Source: Paraphysomonas bandaiensis (taxonomy: Eukaryota > Chrysophyceae). Taken from it: a stretch of 64,000 nucleotides of DNA. Below, one piece after another: positions 25,000-36,298 of the stretch. The stretch spans positions 124,001-188,000 of the forward strand of contig CBFFRP010000064.1 of the NCBI GenBank assembly GCA_965644295.1, in the 5' to 3' direction. How positions within the stretch are numbered: position 1 is the first letter of the stretch; every line of letters begins with the position of its first letter. The notes under the pieces were generated by a model, which worked only from the letters and a program-made list of their open reading frames with translations, was not told where the DNA came from and made no database searches. A program made the translations under genes and the position numbers.

Positions 25000-26008
25000 G
25001 TTCGAGTTGTGTGTTTTAAGGACTGTTTGATGGTAGTATGTATATACGTTACTGTGTAACTGTCTGTGTATTCATTAGCACAGATATACACTTATATTGC
25101 ATGCAGTATACTGTTGTAAGGTGATGATAGCCTGTTCTTAGATTGAATATAGTGTGAGTGTGTAGAATAGTCACTTGGAATTGTTATATATCGCCATTCC
25201 TCTCTAGAGCTAGCTGACTGGAGGTTGACAGGCATCGCTCTGGGCTGTGGCTATACGTACTATACCATATGTACTGCTGTACTCTGTGTATGTGTACCAC
25301 TGTCTGTTGTACCATATGATACTGTACTGCAGCACCGTATACTGTACTATGTACTGCTGTACTCATACTGCCTACTGCTGTACCATATACTCTGTACTAC
25401 TCTACTCTTTTCTACACTGCTCTACTATCTACACACTGCACCACTGTGTCGTACTTGTATACAACTTCTATTGTCACAGGAGTACAGGCACAGTAGGATA
25501 CAGCAGTACGTACTGTAGTTCTCGTATATGTATATCTAGAGATACACAAAATCCCAGGTTTTATATTCAAAGAGCATTCTGGCGAACGAAAACTTTCCTA
25601 CTAATGGGACAATCCGCCTATTCGGTGAAACTGATCGTATCTGCAGTGGGATGTGTATTTTATATACATGAAAACGTTATTATAGATTGCATAGTAGCAA
25701 TATGAATGGTAAGTGTTAACATTTCTCTAAAGAAGTAGAAAATCTTTCAGGGTCACTCACTTCACTTTATTGAAGTTCTTACAGTTCATAAAGTCTAACT
25801 TCATTACATTTTCATTGGATGAAAAGTGTAATATATATTGAACTTCGTTAATGAAACCCGTCAGTGAATATCAATTTCTCTTTCCACTTCATCCTATGAT
25901 TTTAATATATTGACCATTCATTGGATGAGGTTCAACTTAATTCTTTACTTCACTATTTATTAGAATTTCTTATAATTTCAGAGTGTATATTCATACATTT
26001 CATACATA
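25000..26008. repeat. Head-to-head gap with TGTACTGC microsatellite
   Basis: From about 25245 to 25520 the plus strand is a degenerate tract of TACTGTAC and CTGCTGTACT units that opens meaningless Tyr/Cys-rich frames. From about 25740 to 25950 several ACTTCA/TGAAGT motifs occur on both strands. No gene was found. Confidence 0.55.
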
Positions 26009-29000
26009 ATGCCATCTACACGTATAGACAAACGATTCACTGAATTTGATAATATGGTTAAGAAAACGGGTCATTTCCAAGTCAAGACAGTGTATCGTGG
26101 GCTACAGATATCACTCTTATCTCAAAATGAGAATGATTTAAGCCATTTTAAAAGATTTTCAATATTAAACTTTATCGGCTCGATATGCGTTCAATTAGAC
26201 CATGAGTTTCCTTTTGATGACATATGTCGGAACCTTGTAACATCATATGGATACAGGTTTACATTGAATGAATATTCACGTTCACTTCTATTGTCATGTG
26301 CTCATACTGGGGATGTATATGGAGTATGTGCTACATTATCAGGCAGTTGTATTGCAGCTGCTAAAGAGGAAGTTTATTCTAGTGTGGTAGATGTATTTGC
26401 AGATATTATTCCTAAGAACTTTGCATTGGAAGGTGTATACAGTGAATTCGAGAAATCTGGCATACTATTTTCATATGCTGAGTTGCTGCGTTTTGTAGAT
26501 GACTACCCTACAGCGCTCCAAGTCCATCAAGACGCCCTGGACATTCGTCGGCGCGTAGCTGACGTTGATGAACATGACGCAATTGTGCAGGCCGCACTGA
26601 TTGACTCGTACCGCTGCACCGGTGCAGTTCTGTGCCAATTGAACAGATTCAAGGAGGCTGAGGGACTATTAACTGAGGCCATGAATTTGTGTCAGTCTGG
26701 TAGTACGTCCTCTAAATCCTCGCGGCATCACACTCCGTCAGTTCAAACAGCTGAGTGTGCCCTGCAGTTGGCGGAGTTTTTCGCACATCAAGATTCTGAT
26801 CGTTATCTTCATGCCCTCGAGTGGTATGAAACTGCAATCAATGAGTTGGAAAATCTGTCTGCAGATATCTCAACTGATATGAAGGTGTCCAAGGTGCGGG
26901 TATCCTCTTTGGCAAAGTATGCTCGCTGTCGGAAGGGTATTGCTATGCAGAAGTGCGCTGTGAATATGCTTGAACGTGGCCGGTGCGTAGTAGAGAGTGC
27001 GTTGGGGGATATGACGGATAGTGGGATGGGGCTGCAAGGTACCCATCCTTGGGTACTTTCCGTGCAAAGGCACCGCGCTATGTACGAACCTGTGCAAAAT
27101 GCTGCCCGTATGGATTTAGATAGTACCATCACATCCGCGGGTGTGGCCACCGGCGTGAGTGGAGCAGGGGGCCTGAGGATTGCTGATGCGAGACGGTTAT
27201 TTCGTGACGGTCGTCTGGGGGAAGCGCTAGAAATGTTGTGTGAGTGCGAAGAAACCATCACTTCAGAGGCCGAAGAAATACCAGAACCAGGGGAAGCGTT
27301 GTGCGATCCAGGAATAGCCGACGTCCTCCATCTACGTGGAAATATATTGCTAGTACAGGGTGAAATTGCATCTGCTGCAGAATGTTTTGAGAAAAGCACC
27401 CATGTTAATACTACACTAAATCGAGTGGTACCATATGCGGTGGAAAATCTAGTTGGTATTGCAGCCTGTTTCCAGGCGGATTGCGACTTCAATACTGCGT
27501 TAAAGGTGTACAACAAAGCACTGACCATGCTGTTGAAGAGAAGTCGACACGGTGGAACCCGCATTCCTCCTGAGTTTCGACACACGGATGTTAGCAACGC
27601 TGAAAACGTGTCAGCTTATGCATCCGTACTACTCGCTATGTCATCCCTGCTCCTCACTATGGGCTTGGTTGTGGATGCAGAGAGACTGCAGAATGAAGTG
27701 GATAGACTACTAGATGGTATTTCTGAAGAGTACAAGTCTATGTTTGAAATAAAGCTTGCAGACGTGCAAATGAATAGAGCGAGGGTGCTTCTTGCGACTG
27801 GGAGACTTGCAGAGGCCTCTGTTACAAGTGCTGCCGTGCTTGCTGTGTATCGCGATTTGTTTAGCTCAGAATCGGTACGTGGACATGGAGGCCACTACAA
27901 GGTTGCCGATGCGCTCCTTTTGTATTGTGAAGTTGAGATCTCTTGTGGTCGCCATGAATCAGTAGGCCAGGTTGTGGTAGAAGCTTTAACTATATACAAA
28001 GCAGTATTTACATCGAAGGAGCACCCTTCCATTGTGAAAGCACTGTATTTAACGGGACAATTAGTTGCAGCGGCGGGTAGACACAGTCATACTGCAGGAC
28101 CGTATAAACAAGCTATCACATTGTGCAAGAAGATGAGTGAAACTGACACGCCTTTACTTGCGTGTGTGTACTACAGCTTAGCTGAGAGTCTACGCTCAAC
28201 TGGTGACTACAGTGCCGCCATCGAAAATTTCCAGCATGCACTTAAGATCCAGGAGGATACACTTGGAAAACAGCACTGGCAATACGTTGCCTCTGTTTGC
28301 GGCTTAGCGAGTGTGAAGCGTCTGCAGGGAAATTTTGAAGAAGCGACACAGCTTTGTGACAATGCTTGGAAGTTACGTAGCAACGTATCAGAGCAAATCG
28401 CAACACTACTAAAGTTCAAAGAGCTGCAACATATTGGACTGGGCACGAACCCGGGCGACGAGGATAATGGAGGTGAAAGACGGATGATACCAGTTGATGC
28501 GTTGTGTCTTTTGGAGCGTGCTGAGTGCCATCGCACACTCGCCGAGCATGACCAAGCTGCTGATCTTTACGACAAAGCGCTTGCCATTCGAAAACGTGTA
28601 TATAGCAACAAGCATCCTTCTGTTATCGAAGTTATTCAATGTCAAGCCGAGAACTTAAGAGACCTCAGTGGTGATGAGAAGAGCTCTTATCGACTTGCGA
28701 AGAAAGCGTACTTTCTATGTAAGAATACACTTGGAGAGAAGAGCCTTGAGATTGCATTGTCAATGCAGACACTTGGCGATATGAGTGCCATTCGCAAAGA
28801 TTTCGATGTCGCGAGAGACTATTTAGAAGGTTGCTTACCTATTATCGAGGAAAAATTGGGGAAAAAGTCTTTGCGGTATGCCTCAGCTCTGAATAGTCTC
28901 GGTCGGATGTATACTCTTCAGAATATATTGGATTCTGCGTCTGACGTACTGGAGGAAGCACTCCGACTTCGAGTCAGCTTACTTGGTGGAGATAATTTCA

Positions 29001-29701
29001 TTGAAGTGGGCGAGTCGTTAAACAACCTCGGAGAGTTACATCGCCTGCGGCATAATATAACAACTGCAGAGGCCCACCTTTTGCGCGCAAGGAACGTGTT
29101 CAGGAGCACCTTGGGCTCGTCGCACCCAAAAACGATCAATGCCGAGGGTAACTACGGGCTAGTTCAGCTTCAAGTGCATTCTGGTGGTGAGGAAAGAAAG
29201 AAAGCACTCGAAAACATCGAACAGTGCATAGAATCGCTGACGAGTAACCGCGGTGGGAAGACATCACTTCCGCGTGGTCACTATTGGGTTCGAAAGTTTG
29301 AGGCCGCTCTTTCCGAGAAAGCACCACTGTCGGGAGCCTCATCATCGCAGAACGTTTCAAACTCAATAACTCGTCCCCAGTTGGATGATGCATCAAGTAT
29401 ACCGTCCTGGAAGTTGTTGAAACTTAAATGTGACAACGAACAGCTGCGAGCAAAGAACGAGGAGATGACAAGGACGATATCGTCTCTACAGTCAAAGTTA
29501 AGACTCTTGGAGCTGCGTCTGCACAATATGGAACAGTTGAATGAGCAATCGACACACATGATAAGTGCTTTAAAAGGAGATTGCGCTGATCACTCTGAAG
29601 ACACAAGTTGTGAATCACTGCCTAAGCTGGGCTCTATCACATCAAGTTTAGGTTATGGGCGAAAGTTAGCTAAGGGTTACAAAAAATATGGCAGAAACTA
29701 A
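26009..29701 (+). CDS. Large tetratricopeptide-repeat protein, kinesin-light-chain-like repeats
   Basis: An unbroken exon of 1230 aa, exceptional in an intron-rich window. TPR motifs occur from about residue 165 (YPTALQVHQDALDIRRR) and are dense from about 620 to 1060, with 42-residue KLC/NPHP3-type spacing: SLAESLRSTGDYSAAIENFQ, LADLYDKALAIRKR-like units, SLNNLGELHRLRHN. A coiled coil with repeated Leu/Glu/Lys occupies about 1134-1180. The tail ends in a basic KLAKGYKKYGRN. TPR solenoids bind peptides or act as scaffolds; KLC-like arrays are common in motor adaptors and ciliary nephrocystin-like proteins. No kinase or NTPase domain is visible. Exact orthology is unresolved. Confidence 0.85.
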   Translation: MPSTRIDKRFTEFDNMVKKTGHFQVKTVYRGLQISLLSQNENDLSHFKRFSILNFIGSICVQLDHEFPFDDICRNLVTSYGYRFTLNEYSRSLLLSCAHTGDVYGVCATLSGSCIAAAKEEVYSSVVDVFADIIPKNFALEGVYSEFEKSGILFSYAELLRFVDDYPTALQVHQDALDIRRRVADVDEHDAIVQAALIDSYRCTGAVLCQLNRFKEAEGLLTEAMNLCQSGSTSSKSSRHHTPSVQTAECALQLAEFFAHQDSDRYLHALEWYETAINELENLSADISTDMKVSKVRVSSLAKYARCRKGIAMQKCAVNMLERGRCVVESALGDMTDSGMGLQGTHPWVLSVQRHRAMYEPVQNAARMDLDSTITSAGVATGVSGAGGLRIADARRLFRDGRLGEALEMLCECEETITSEAEEIPEPGEALCDPGIADVLHLRGNILLVQGEIASAAECFEKSTHVNTTLNRVVPYAVENLVGIAACFQADCDFNTALKVYNKALTMLLKRSRHGGTRIPPEFRHTDVSNAENVSAYASVLLAMSSLLLTMGLVVDAERLQNEVDRLLDGISEEYKSMFEIKLADVQMNRARVLLATGRLAEASVTSAAVLAVYRDLFSSESVRGHGGHYKVADALLLYCEVEISCGRHESVGQVVVEALTIYKAVFTSKEHPSIVKALYLTGQLVAAAGRHSHTAGPYKQAITLCKKMSETDTPLLACVYYSLAESLRSTGDYSAAIENFQHALKIQEDTLGKQHWQYVASVCGLASVKRLQGNFEEATQLCDNAWKLRSNVSEQIATLLKFKELQHIGLGTNPGDEDNGGERRMIPVDALCLLERAECHRTLAEHDQAADLYDKALAIRKRVYSNKHPSVIEVIQCQAENLRDLSGDEKSSYRLAKKAYFLCKNTLGEKSLEIALSMQTLGDMSAIRKDFDVARDYLEGCLPIIEEKLGKKSLRYASALNSLGRMYTLQNILDSASDVLEEALRLRVSLLGGDNFIEVGESLNNLGELHRLRHNITTAEAHLLRARNVFRSTLGSSHPKTINAEGNYGLVQLQVHSGGEERKKALENIEQCIESLTSNRGGKTSLPRGHYWVRKFEAALSEKAPLSGASSSQNVSNSITRPQLDDASSIPSWKLLKLKCDNEQLRAKNEEMTRTISSLQSKLRLLELRLHNMEQLNEQSTHMISALKGDCADHSEDTSCESLPKLGSITSSLGYGRKLAKGYKKYGRN

Positions 29702-29940
29702 AGCCTCTCGCATACGAGGTGCCATTATATTAGTAATATATATTGAGTAAAATGTTTATTTCTGTGTGTATAGTTTATTTTACCAGTGATTCGTTTATGA
29801 TGCATTGTACTATTTGAGGTATTTAATTTGATTAACATAAACATTTTGTAATAATATGCATTGGTGATAAAGTAAATATAGTTTCGCATTTCGTCGACTT
29901 TCGTGCCTCACGATAGATTAGCCGTATGCATATAGTTATA

Positions 29941-30058
29941 TTTAACCACGGGCAATAAGGAGGCTATATCGTCCCGCGCTCAAAATTTTGAAGCGAGGGC
30001 GAAAAGCCCGAGTTTTAAAATTTAGACAAGGGACGATACTCCTTATCCCTAGGTTAAA
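29941..30058. mobile_element. 118-bp fold-back element (MITE-like)
   Basis: Both ends read TTTAACC inward, and each arm continues with imperfectly paired sequence (ATAAGGAGnnTATCGTCCC, then CTCAAAATTTT-like). The centre (GGGCGAAAAGCCC) is itself a small hairpin. There is no coding potential. Target-site duplication was not recognised with confidence. Confidence 0.6.
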
Positions 30059-30659
30059 TTGTAGCTTATCCTCATGACGTTGAAAAGTTAATATTAGATT
30101 GTATAGCTATTTGTAGCATGCTTGCTTTATTAAGAAATAGATGTTCCTTGATTAACATTAATAACACAAATGAATGATATGTATACTGTAAGTATGATGA
30201 TAAATGTAAACAGTTGACGATGAAAGAGATGCTTTTTATTGCCTTAATTAGCATCATCATCACATTTATATACAGCAGGCTTTACCTCTGCAAGTGCAAC
30301 TGATCGAAAGATGTGTGTATGATACGAAACACACAATATCCTGAGAAGCATGATATGGCTTCAACCCTGAAAGAACTGGGTGCCACTGCTCCTAACCACC
30401 TATATAGCATCAGATATGGTACTTAAACTCTCCTGTAATATTCTTGAAGTTGTTTCGAAGTCCTGGATATGAAGACAGATCACTTGCACTGACCTCATTA
30501 TGATCTTCTACAGCAGTCGAAGGATGGAATATAACTTGGAGTTAGATGATCTGCTCTTGATATTTGGCTCATGATTGTGGTTTCTCTATAATTGTGTACT
30601 ATAATGAAATCACGTACATTCGACTGTCATTATCATAATGAAGATAGAAGTGAGCTTCT

Positions 30660-30893
30660 GTTCAACCGAATATTGAAGTTGAAGAATGTCTATATTTGCC
30701 CGGTGGTGATATGAGCGCCCTGTTGAGCCCAAATCAGGTCAAAAAAAGCATTTTTCGGGACAAAATGGGGAACAAAATGGCAACGAGAATGAAATATGAT
30801 ATTATCCCCATTTTGACATGGATCGGGCACTCATAAGGCTCAACAGAACGCTCATATTCAACTTTAATATTCGGTGAACGGAAACTCTCTCCC
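30660..30893. mobile_element. About 230-bp fold-back element
   Basis: The left arm carries GTTCAACCGAATATTGAAGT then ATGAGCGCCCTGTTGAGCC. The right arm, reversed, carries GTTCACCGAATATTAAAGT then ATGAGCGTTCTGTTGAGCC. The left arm has about 25 extra bases between the two blocks. This imperfect inverted repeat of about 55-60 paired bases per arm looks like a nonautonomous DNA element. Confidence 0.6.
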
Positions 30894-31227
30894 ATTTTAT
30901 TGTGATATTGATAGTCATTTCAGTGTGCTTTCATTATATTACACAATTATTTTGGGAAACCACAATGGTGACCAGATCATGAAACCCTCCAAAATTCTAT
31001 TCAATCCTTCGTCTGATGTGAAATGTCAGTTGTGAATTATTTCTTATTATTAGCAAGAGTAGTAAGATCATAATGATGTCAGTGCAATTGATATATCTTC
31101 ACAACCTAGAATTTGAAACAACTTCATGAATATTGCAGGAAAGTTTAAGTGCCATATATCGGATGCTGTATATATAGGTGGTTTGGTCCTCAACAAATTC
31201 GGACTCGCACCATTTTGTGGTGTTAGT

Positions 31228-31662
31228 AGTGAATGTCCAATTATTAACAATAGGCGTGTAAGAGTCAGAACTAATGTAGCGAATCAATTCAAGTAACTAT
31301 AATGCATAACTCTGACATCCTACTCTTTCGCCCTACAAAAACTGCTTGTGCGTCACTGCAGCACCAAGGTGCAACCACATTTACTCTCTGTCTTTAATGT
31401 TATTTAACCCGGATTCCCTTGTGTAGACATCTCCAGGGTAGTGGGCTGCCTGCTGAAGTCAAGCAGATATCATATCAATGTTCTGCTTGCTCACAGCGTT
31501 TTTGCTTTGAGCGAGAGAGCGATGAATGTGGTTGCACCTTGGTGCTTGTGGTGACGCACAAGCAGCTTTCGTAGTGCAAAATAGTAAGATATTAGAGATA
31601 GTTAGATAAATAGTTTTGCTACATTAGTTCTGACTCTAAAACGCCTATTGCTAATAATAGTA
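31228..31662. mobile_element. About 435-bp element with long terminal inverted repeats
   Basis: The arms extend about 140 bp. The left arm has ATTATTAACAATAGGCGT, GAGTCAGAACTAATGTAGC, GCTTGTGCGTCACTGCAG and CACCAAGGTGCAACCACATT. The right arm carries the same series inverted, with about 10-15% differences. The centre resembles the interior of the copies at 22730-23110 and 59685-60175 (for example GTAGTGGGCTGCCTGCTGA and TGCTTTGAGCGA). Similar arm sequence recurs at 63755-64000. It is a nonautonomous repeat family without coding capacity. Confidence 0.7.
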
Positions 31663-31939
31663 AGAAACTCACCACTCACTACAAATTAATTGTTACTACG
31701 CAATCCTGCATTGTACGTAGCAGTTTAATGTATTGGCAATAACTGACACTGAAACGGCATATTTATAGAGGGTACTCTAAATGTTATTAGAAGTACGATG
31801 TGAATTGGCGACAGTGTTTATTATCAAGCAATTGTACTAGTCCCCAACGTCTTATAAACAGGATTCCCTTATTCAGCGGAGCTGTTGTCTGCGTAGTTAA
31901 TATTCACTAACAATTTATAGGAAATGTATCACACATTTA

Positions 31940-33668
31940 CTATATGCTTCGTAACTGTACTAAATTCTGCGATTCTACAGCAAGCAAGAGAAAATCTACA
32001 AACGTTTCGTGACCACGGCTGGTTTCCCGCAACTGCAAAAGAACAAATTAGTTTCGGTAGTGAAGAAGTTCTATACACACGGGATATATGTGTAGCCATC
32101 TGGAATTAATTACAAGTACCTGATGCTGCACACTCATCATGCCTTCAGAGTTTATACGAATATAACTCTCCCTTGATATCGATAGTGCCTGGAATAATAT
32201 ATTACAGCTCAACATGCGTGTAAAATATATTCAAGACCTTCATACTAAGTTGGAGTGCAGGGCTGAAGTACGACCAACAACAATCAACACTGCTTTGGAA
32301 CAGCACAAAAGCGTCGGAGCTCCTGCATGCAATCCATATTAACAACAGCAAGTATGTTGCCGTCTATACATGAGTGTATTCAAAATGACATATACGTGTC
32401 AGTACAAACTATATGCACATCTACTTACTTTGGGAACTCTAACTCAAACGCATCTTTGGATCCTTGCACGCACACCTAAGTGCATATAACGCCATTGAAC
32501 AATACCAAGAAAAATATTAACAATAATTCTGCCACACCTTAAAAACGGGGGGTTCAGTGGAAGCAGATATCGTAACATCACCTCCACCTAGTACCTCGAA
32601 AAGCTCTACTCATCCATATATCAATATCACATACTCCGAAAGATTCGACATCTACCATGTATCGCTTCTCGAAGTGGGTCTGCTCTAAATATTAGTCTAC
32701 AGCTTTCTTCGTACTCTCGAAATACAGAGAACATCGTAACCTATGCATATAACTAGATTAAGCAATGAAATGGTCTAATACACGGGTACTCTCACGTGAG
32801 TATCTCCGAGTCCTTGAGTATGAATATGACTATCTTCTGCTGTGAGACAGGTGATATCACACGTCGTCAGTACTCCAGACTCCTCCAACGATATTTTAAA
32901 CAACTCTTCCTCCTTCTACATTAAGTAAAGCATGCTATTAGCAAATATTGATATACGTCGAATAACAATAATGTTGGTTCATCGATGAATACAGAGACTA
33001 ATTCGCACAAATATAGTGGGGAGGGTACAAGGGAAACGAGATTTTATGAGAGCCACGTACTGAGTATGTCATAGTAGCTGCAGTTGTATCGGAAGTTGGT
33101 CCAAAAAGTTGAAGACAATCTAGAAGCATAGTAAGGTTTACAGCAAACCTAATCGGGTCCTGGTCCAAGTCATCATCGTTATTTCGAGCAGGTAGCGATT
33201 GCGCATCTTCGAAAACATAGTCTTCAAACATTGACGCCTGTAAAATAGCTCTCGCCTACACACAGGCTTTAGCTAGAGAGGAGCAATAGCGTATGAAAGT
33301 AATAGAAAGATCAGCTCTAAGCAAACAGGGACACAGATAATCGTTTAAAACAAGCACCTGATATGACTTTCCCTTTCCGGTGACCAGGAATATTAAAGCT
33401 ATATAGTGTGTCACTAGCAAATACGGTTGACAATACTGTGAGCATCTACACACCTTCAGAAGATGCTTCCACCTGACACACATGATCCTTCCTATCACTT
33501 GCACATAAACATGTTAATATATCCGTTACAGTCTATAAGTTATAATGGTGATGTTAAGTTTGTCTAACGGTATATATGAACCTTTGAGTTCTCTACTCGA
33601 CAAGAGAAGAAACTGTCAGCAGGGGAACTCTGTGGATGGTAGTAAAATATATTAGAAGATATATGCAT
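31940..33668 (-). CDS. RAD1: RAD1-like subunit of the 9-1-1 checkpoint clamp
   Basis: Eleven exons close in phase to 302 aa: 33582-33668, 33454-33472, 33358-33398, 33061-33255, 32796-32915, 32656-32740, 32538-32605, 32429-32475, 32238-32322, 32120-32188, 31940-32032. Family blocks in order: FFSCRVENSK, YQARAILQASMFEDYVFED, INLS-like FAVNLTMLLDCLQLFG, ISLEESGVLTTCDIT, FRADPLREA, KALSISRESYIRINSEGMMS. With HUS1 and RAD9 it forms the PCNA-like ring loaded at damaged DNA to activate ATR signalling. Exon 2 is a 19-nt micro-exon. The region just after residue 30 is shorter than in animal RAD1. An apparent in-frame TAG after 33256 is intronic under this model. The gene is head to head with the CUE gene. 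Confidence 0.85.
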
Positions 33669-34551
33669 GTATGAGTAGAGTATATGTATGGGTGCATATG
33701 AGTGAGTGGGAACATACATACATGAGTAGAGTACACACATATGAGTATAGTAGAGTATAGTAGAGTATGTATGTATGTATGTATACAGTGGTGTGTACAT
33801 CCCTGTATGGAACTTATACATGAGTATGTATGAGTATAGTAGAGCATAGGGTGGTATGTATATATGAGTAGAGTGTGTATGAGGGAGTGGGAACATACAT
33901 ACATGAGTCCAGTACATACATATGAGTATAGTATGGTATAGCACAGCATAGAGTGCTATACATACATGAGTAGAGCATGTATGAGTATGTATGTATGTAT
34001 ATGATGCTATAAGCTTACCTCCATACAAAGAACAACTCAGAGTAATAGATATCTACCCTATCAACAGATGACACACCATGAAGTAGCTGATCTCTTCCCT
34101 GATGGCAACTATGGCGATGATAATATCGATAGGAATTACAGTCAATTGAAATGAATGTAATTTTGAAATATTCCACACTTTTGTCGACATTATTACCACT
34201 ATTTTATGTATGTAATATTACATGAAATTTTACATATTGTATTTTTTTTACTTGATTTCACCACATTCCTAAATTTTGTCCATTTTTTACATACCAAAAG
34301 AAATGAAGTCAGTCTTTTCCAATAAAGTGAAAATCTTATCCAATCATAGTGCTTGAAATCACTATTCTCGAATCTGAGACGCTTTCTTTAGGAAAGAAGA
34401 TTACATTCCAGCAACTTCTACTTTCTGCCTTGAGTGTAAGTGAATTGACTGCTATATACCACTATCCTCGTGTACGATTAACAGCATCATGTGTATGTAT
34501 ATGTATGTATAGTCCTTAAGAAACAACATATTACATATTCATAATCATATC
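33669..34551. repeat. Head-to-head gap with GAGTATAG/ATACATAC tandem units
   Basis: From about 33660 to 34000 the sequence consists of degenerate tandem units containing ATGAGTA, GTATAGTAGAG and ACATACATAC. A long unit starting GAGTGGGAACATACATAC occurs twice (about 33706 and 33886). A GTATGTATATGTATGTATAG run lies at about 34491-34511, just ahead of the CUE gene. No gene was found. Confidence 0.6.
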
Positions 34552-35472
34552 ATGGAATTCAGTAGAGAGGAGGCACTTCAAACAGTTTGTTCAATGTTCG
34601 AGTCATGGGATCGTGAAACAGTGGCAGCAATACTGGATATTAGTGGATATAATGTGGAAGTAGCCATAGACACGATAATTTCTATGAATCAGCCTCAGAA
34701 ACAAGGATCTTCCTCATGTGATGATCAGATTGACTCGATTGGTGTCTCTGAATCCATTGGAAGGAAGAGAATGTGTACGTATAGTCTTCCACATGATTTC
34801 TTGCAGGTATACATGTGTGTTTGTCTGCTATGTGTGTCGTATATATGTCTGATACGTATATATCTTATTCATATGTGTCCTTTAGGTATGTCCTTCGTAT
34901 AAGTCTCATACATATATGTCTTAATAACAATGAGAATGTGTTCAATGCTTGTGTACAGGCTCCTGCACGTGATTTGAACAGACATAAACGGAAGGACGAT
35001 AAACAGGTAGGAATCAAATAGGTCTTTGACATTAGTTATTTCTAATATAAGTATTATATTTCTCACTCTGTATACTACCTTGTGTTTATCGTAGAATGAT
35101 TTGATATATCTGGGTGAAGATCAAGCTTTAGACCCTATGTCAGGTGAATATAATTTCTGGGAATCGACGACAGATCAGCGAGTGGAACAAAATGAAAGAA
35201 TTCCCGATATGGGAATTCTCAAAACTATTAATGATTTAGGCGAAGGCATGCGTTCACAGATTCAGCTACTGACCTTGAAGCTGAATAGTAGCATTGGTCA
35301 CACGGGGACACAGGAAGAGCAAGTGAACCTCAACACTTTTCCAATGACCGTACATGGCTATGAGGAAGAAGAGGAGGAAGAAGAGATTCCGCTTATGTCT
35401 TCCATGACAGCGTTCTCTGCATCCAATATTTCTTATGGCCAACCTGTAGGAGTCGGAAAGAAGAATAAGTAA
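34552..35472 (+). CDS. CUE-domain protein, ubiquitin-binding candidate
   Basis: Three exons (34552-34806, 34959-35006, 35095-35472) close in phase to 226 aa. Residues about 5-45 form a CUE-like three-helix domain (ALQTVCSMFESWDRETVAAI, then GYNVEVAIDTII), with the Met-Phe pair and the late hydrophobic/acidic face typical of ubiquitin-binding CUE/UBA folds. The rest is poorly conserved in appearance, with FWESTTDQ, an acidic EEEEEEEE tract (about 184-191) and a basic end GKKNK. The first intron is long for this genome (152 nt). Possible roles are endosomal or ER-associated ubiquitin handling. No enzyme domain is visible. Confidence 0.68.
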
Positions 35473-36298
35473 ATCTTTCTCGGTAAAGTCTACTCGATTC
35501 AATCAAAATTAGTTAATAGTTCTTATGTGATACGTATTATATGACTTGTTGATCACTGTTGTAGCTGATAACTTATAACTGAAGCATTATCAACGATTCA
35601 AGAAAAGCTTTATTTAATATCTTTGCTTTCTTACTTATTTTATTCGAATATTATGATGCTCAGCGTTAGAGCATTTACGATAAATCATGACAATATCTAT
35701 ATTCTTTGTGTGTGGAAGCTATTTGCTCGTAACAAATCAGTGGGACGAATTCACAGGTCCTCCGCAAGACCGCAGGTATCAAATAGCTAATAGGTACCTA
35801 CCTACTACCTAGTAGATACCCACCTACAGGCATGCCACATGACCCTACCTATAGATAGGTACTTAACTGTCACCACCTAGGTACTAGCTACCTCCCTATA
35901 GGTGATAAAAGTTAGGTATCTACCTAGAGGTACATAGGTACTCAGCGCGAGTCTCACCGATGCAGTACTTAGCAGGCAGCTGGGATGTACTGCATCACAT
36001 TTAATGTTGGTGATATTCATAGCACGTAGTAGTAGAACTAGCTTTACATAAACACTACCACAGTTGAATAAAAACTATGTGGTTGATAAGTGACATCGCA
36101 CAGAGAAACCGTGCTAAACACGAAGCAAAACCTAAATTGCCGGCTCAGCCAAATAGCTAAGTCTACATCATGCAGAGTGAATGTTTCACCTTTCACATCG
36201 ATGTGTATGTCCTGCGGCTACCACAACAAAAGTAATAGTAGAGTAAAAGAAATGGCTGGATTTATGCATTAGACAACATGAGAATAGCGCCCTATAGT
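35473..36298. repeat. Tail-to-tail gap with TAGGTA/CTACCT motif cluster
   Basis: Between about 35788 and 35945 there are over a dozen copies of TAGGTA, CTACCT and their complements in irregular spacing, which fold on themselves. No coding exon was found in the rest. Confidence 0.55.

Larger units (their letters stand above)
29702..31939. other. Tail-to-tail gap rich in fold-back elements
   Basis: This gap of more than 2 kb has no recognisable gene. It contains three separate inverted-repeat elements (29941-30058, about 30660-30893 and about 31228-31662) and an inverted fragment of the B-box-like repeat at 31188-31225, each listed on its own. The remainder is AT-rich unique sequence. Confidence 0.55.

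Noticed and set aside
26809-27597. A 262-codon minus-strand frame.
   Set aside because: It is antisense to the TPR gene, which has clear repeats and coding character across the whole segment.
33240-33300. An in-frame TAG inside RAD1 at a position where other species have Gln, suggesting stop-codon reassignment.
   Set aside because: A GT-AG intron (33256-33357) removes it with consistent phases, giving YQARAILQ directly. SDHB, seipin and TRM1 all end at TAG at their natural family ends, so TAG is a normal stop.
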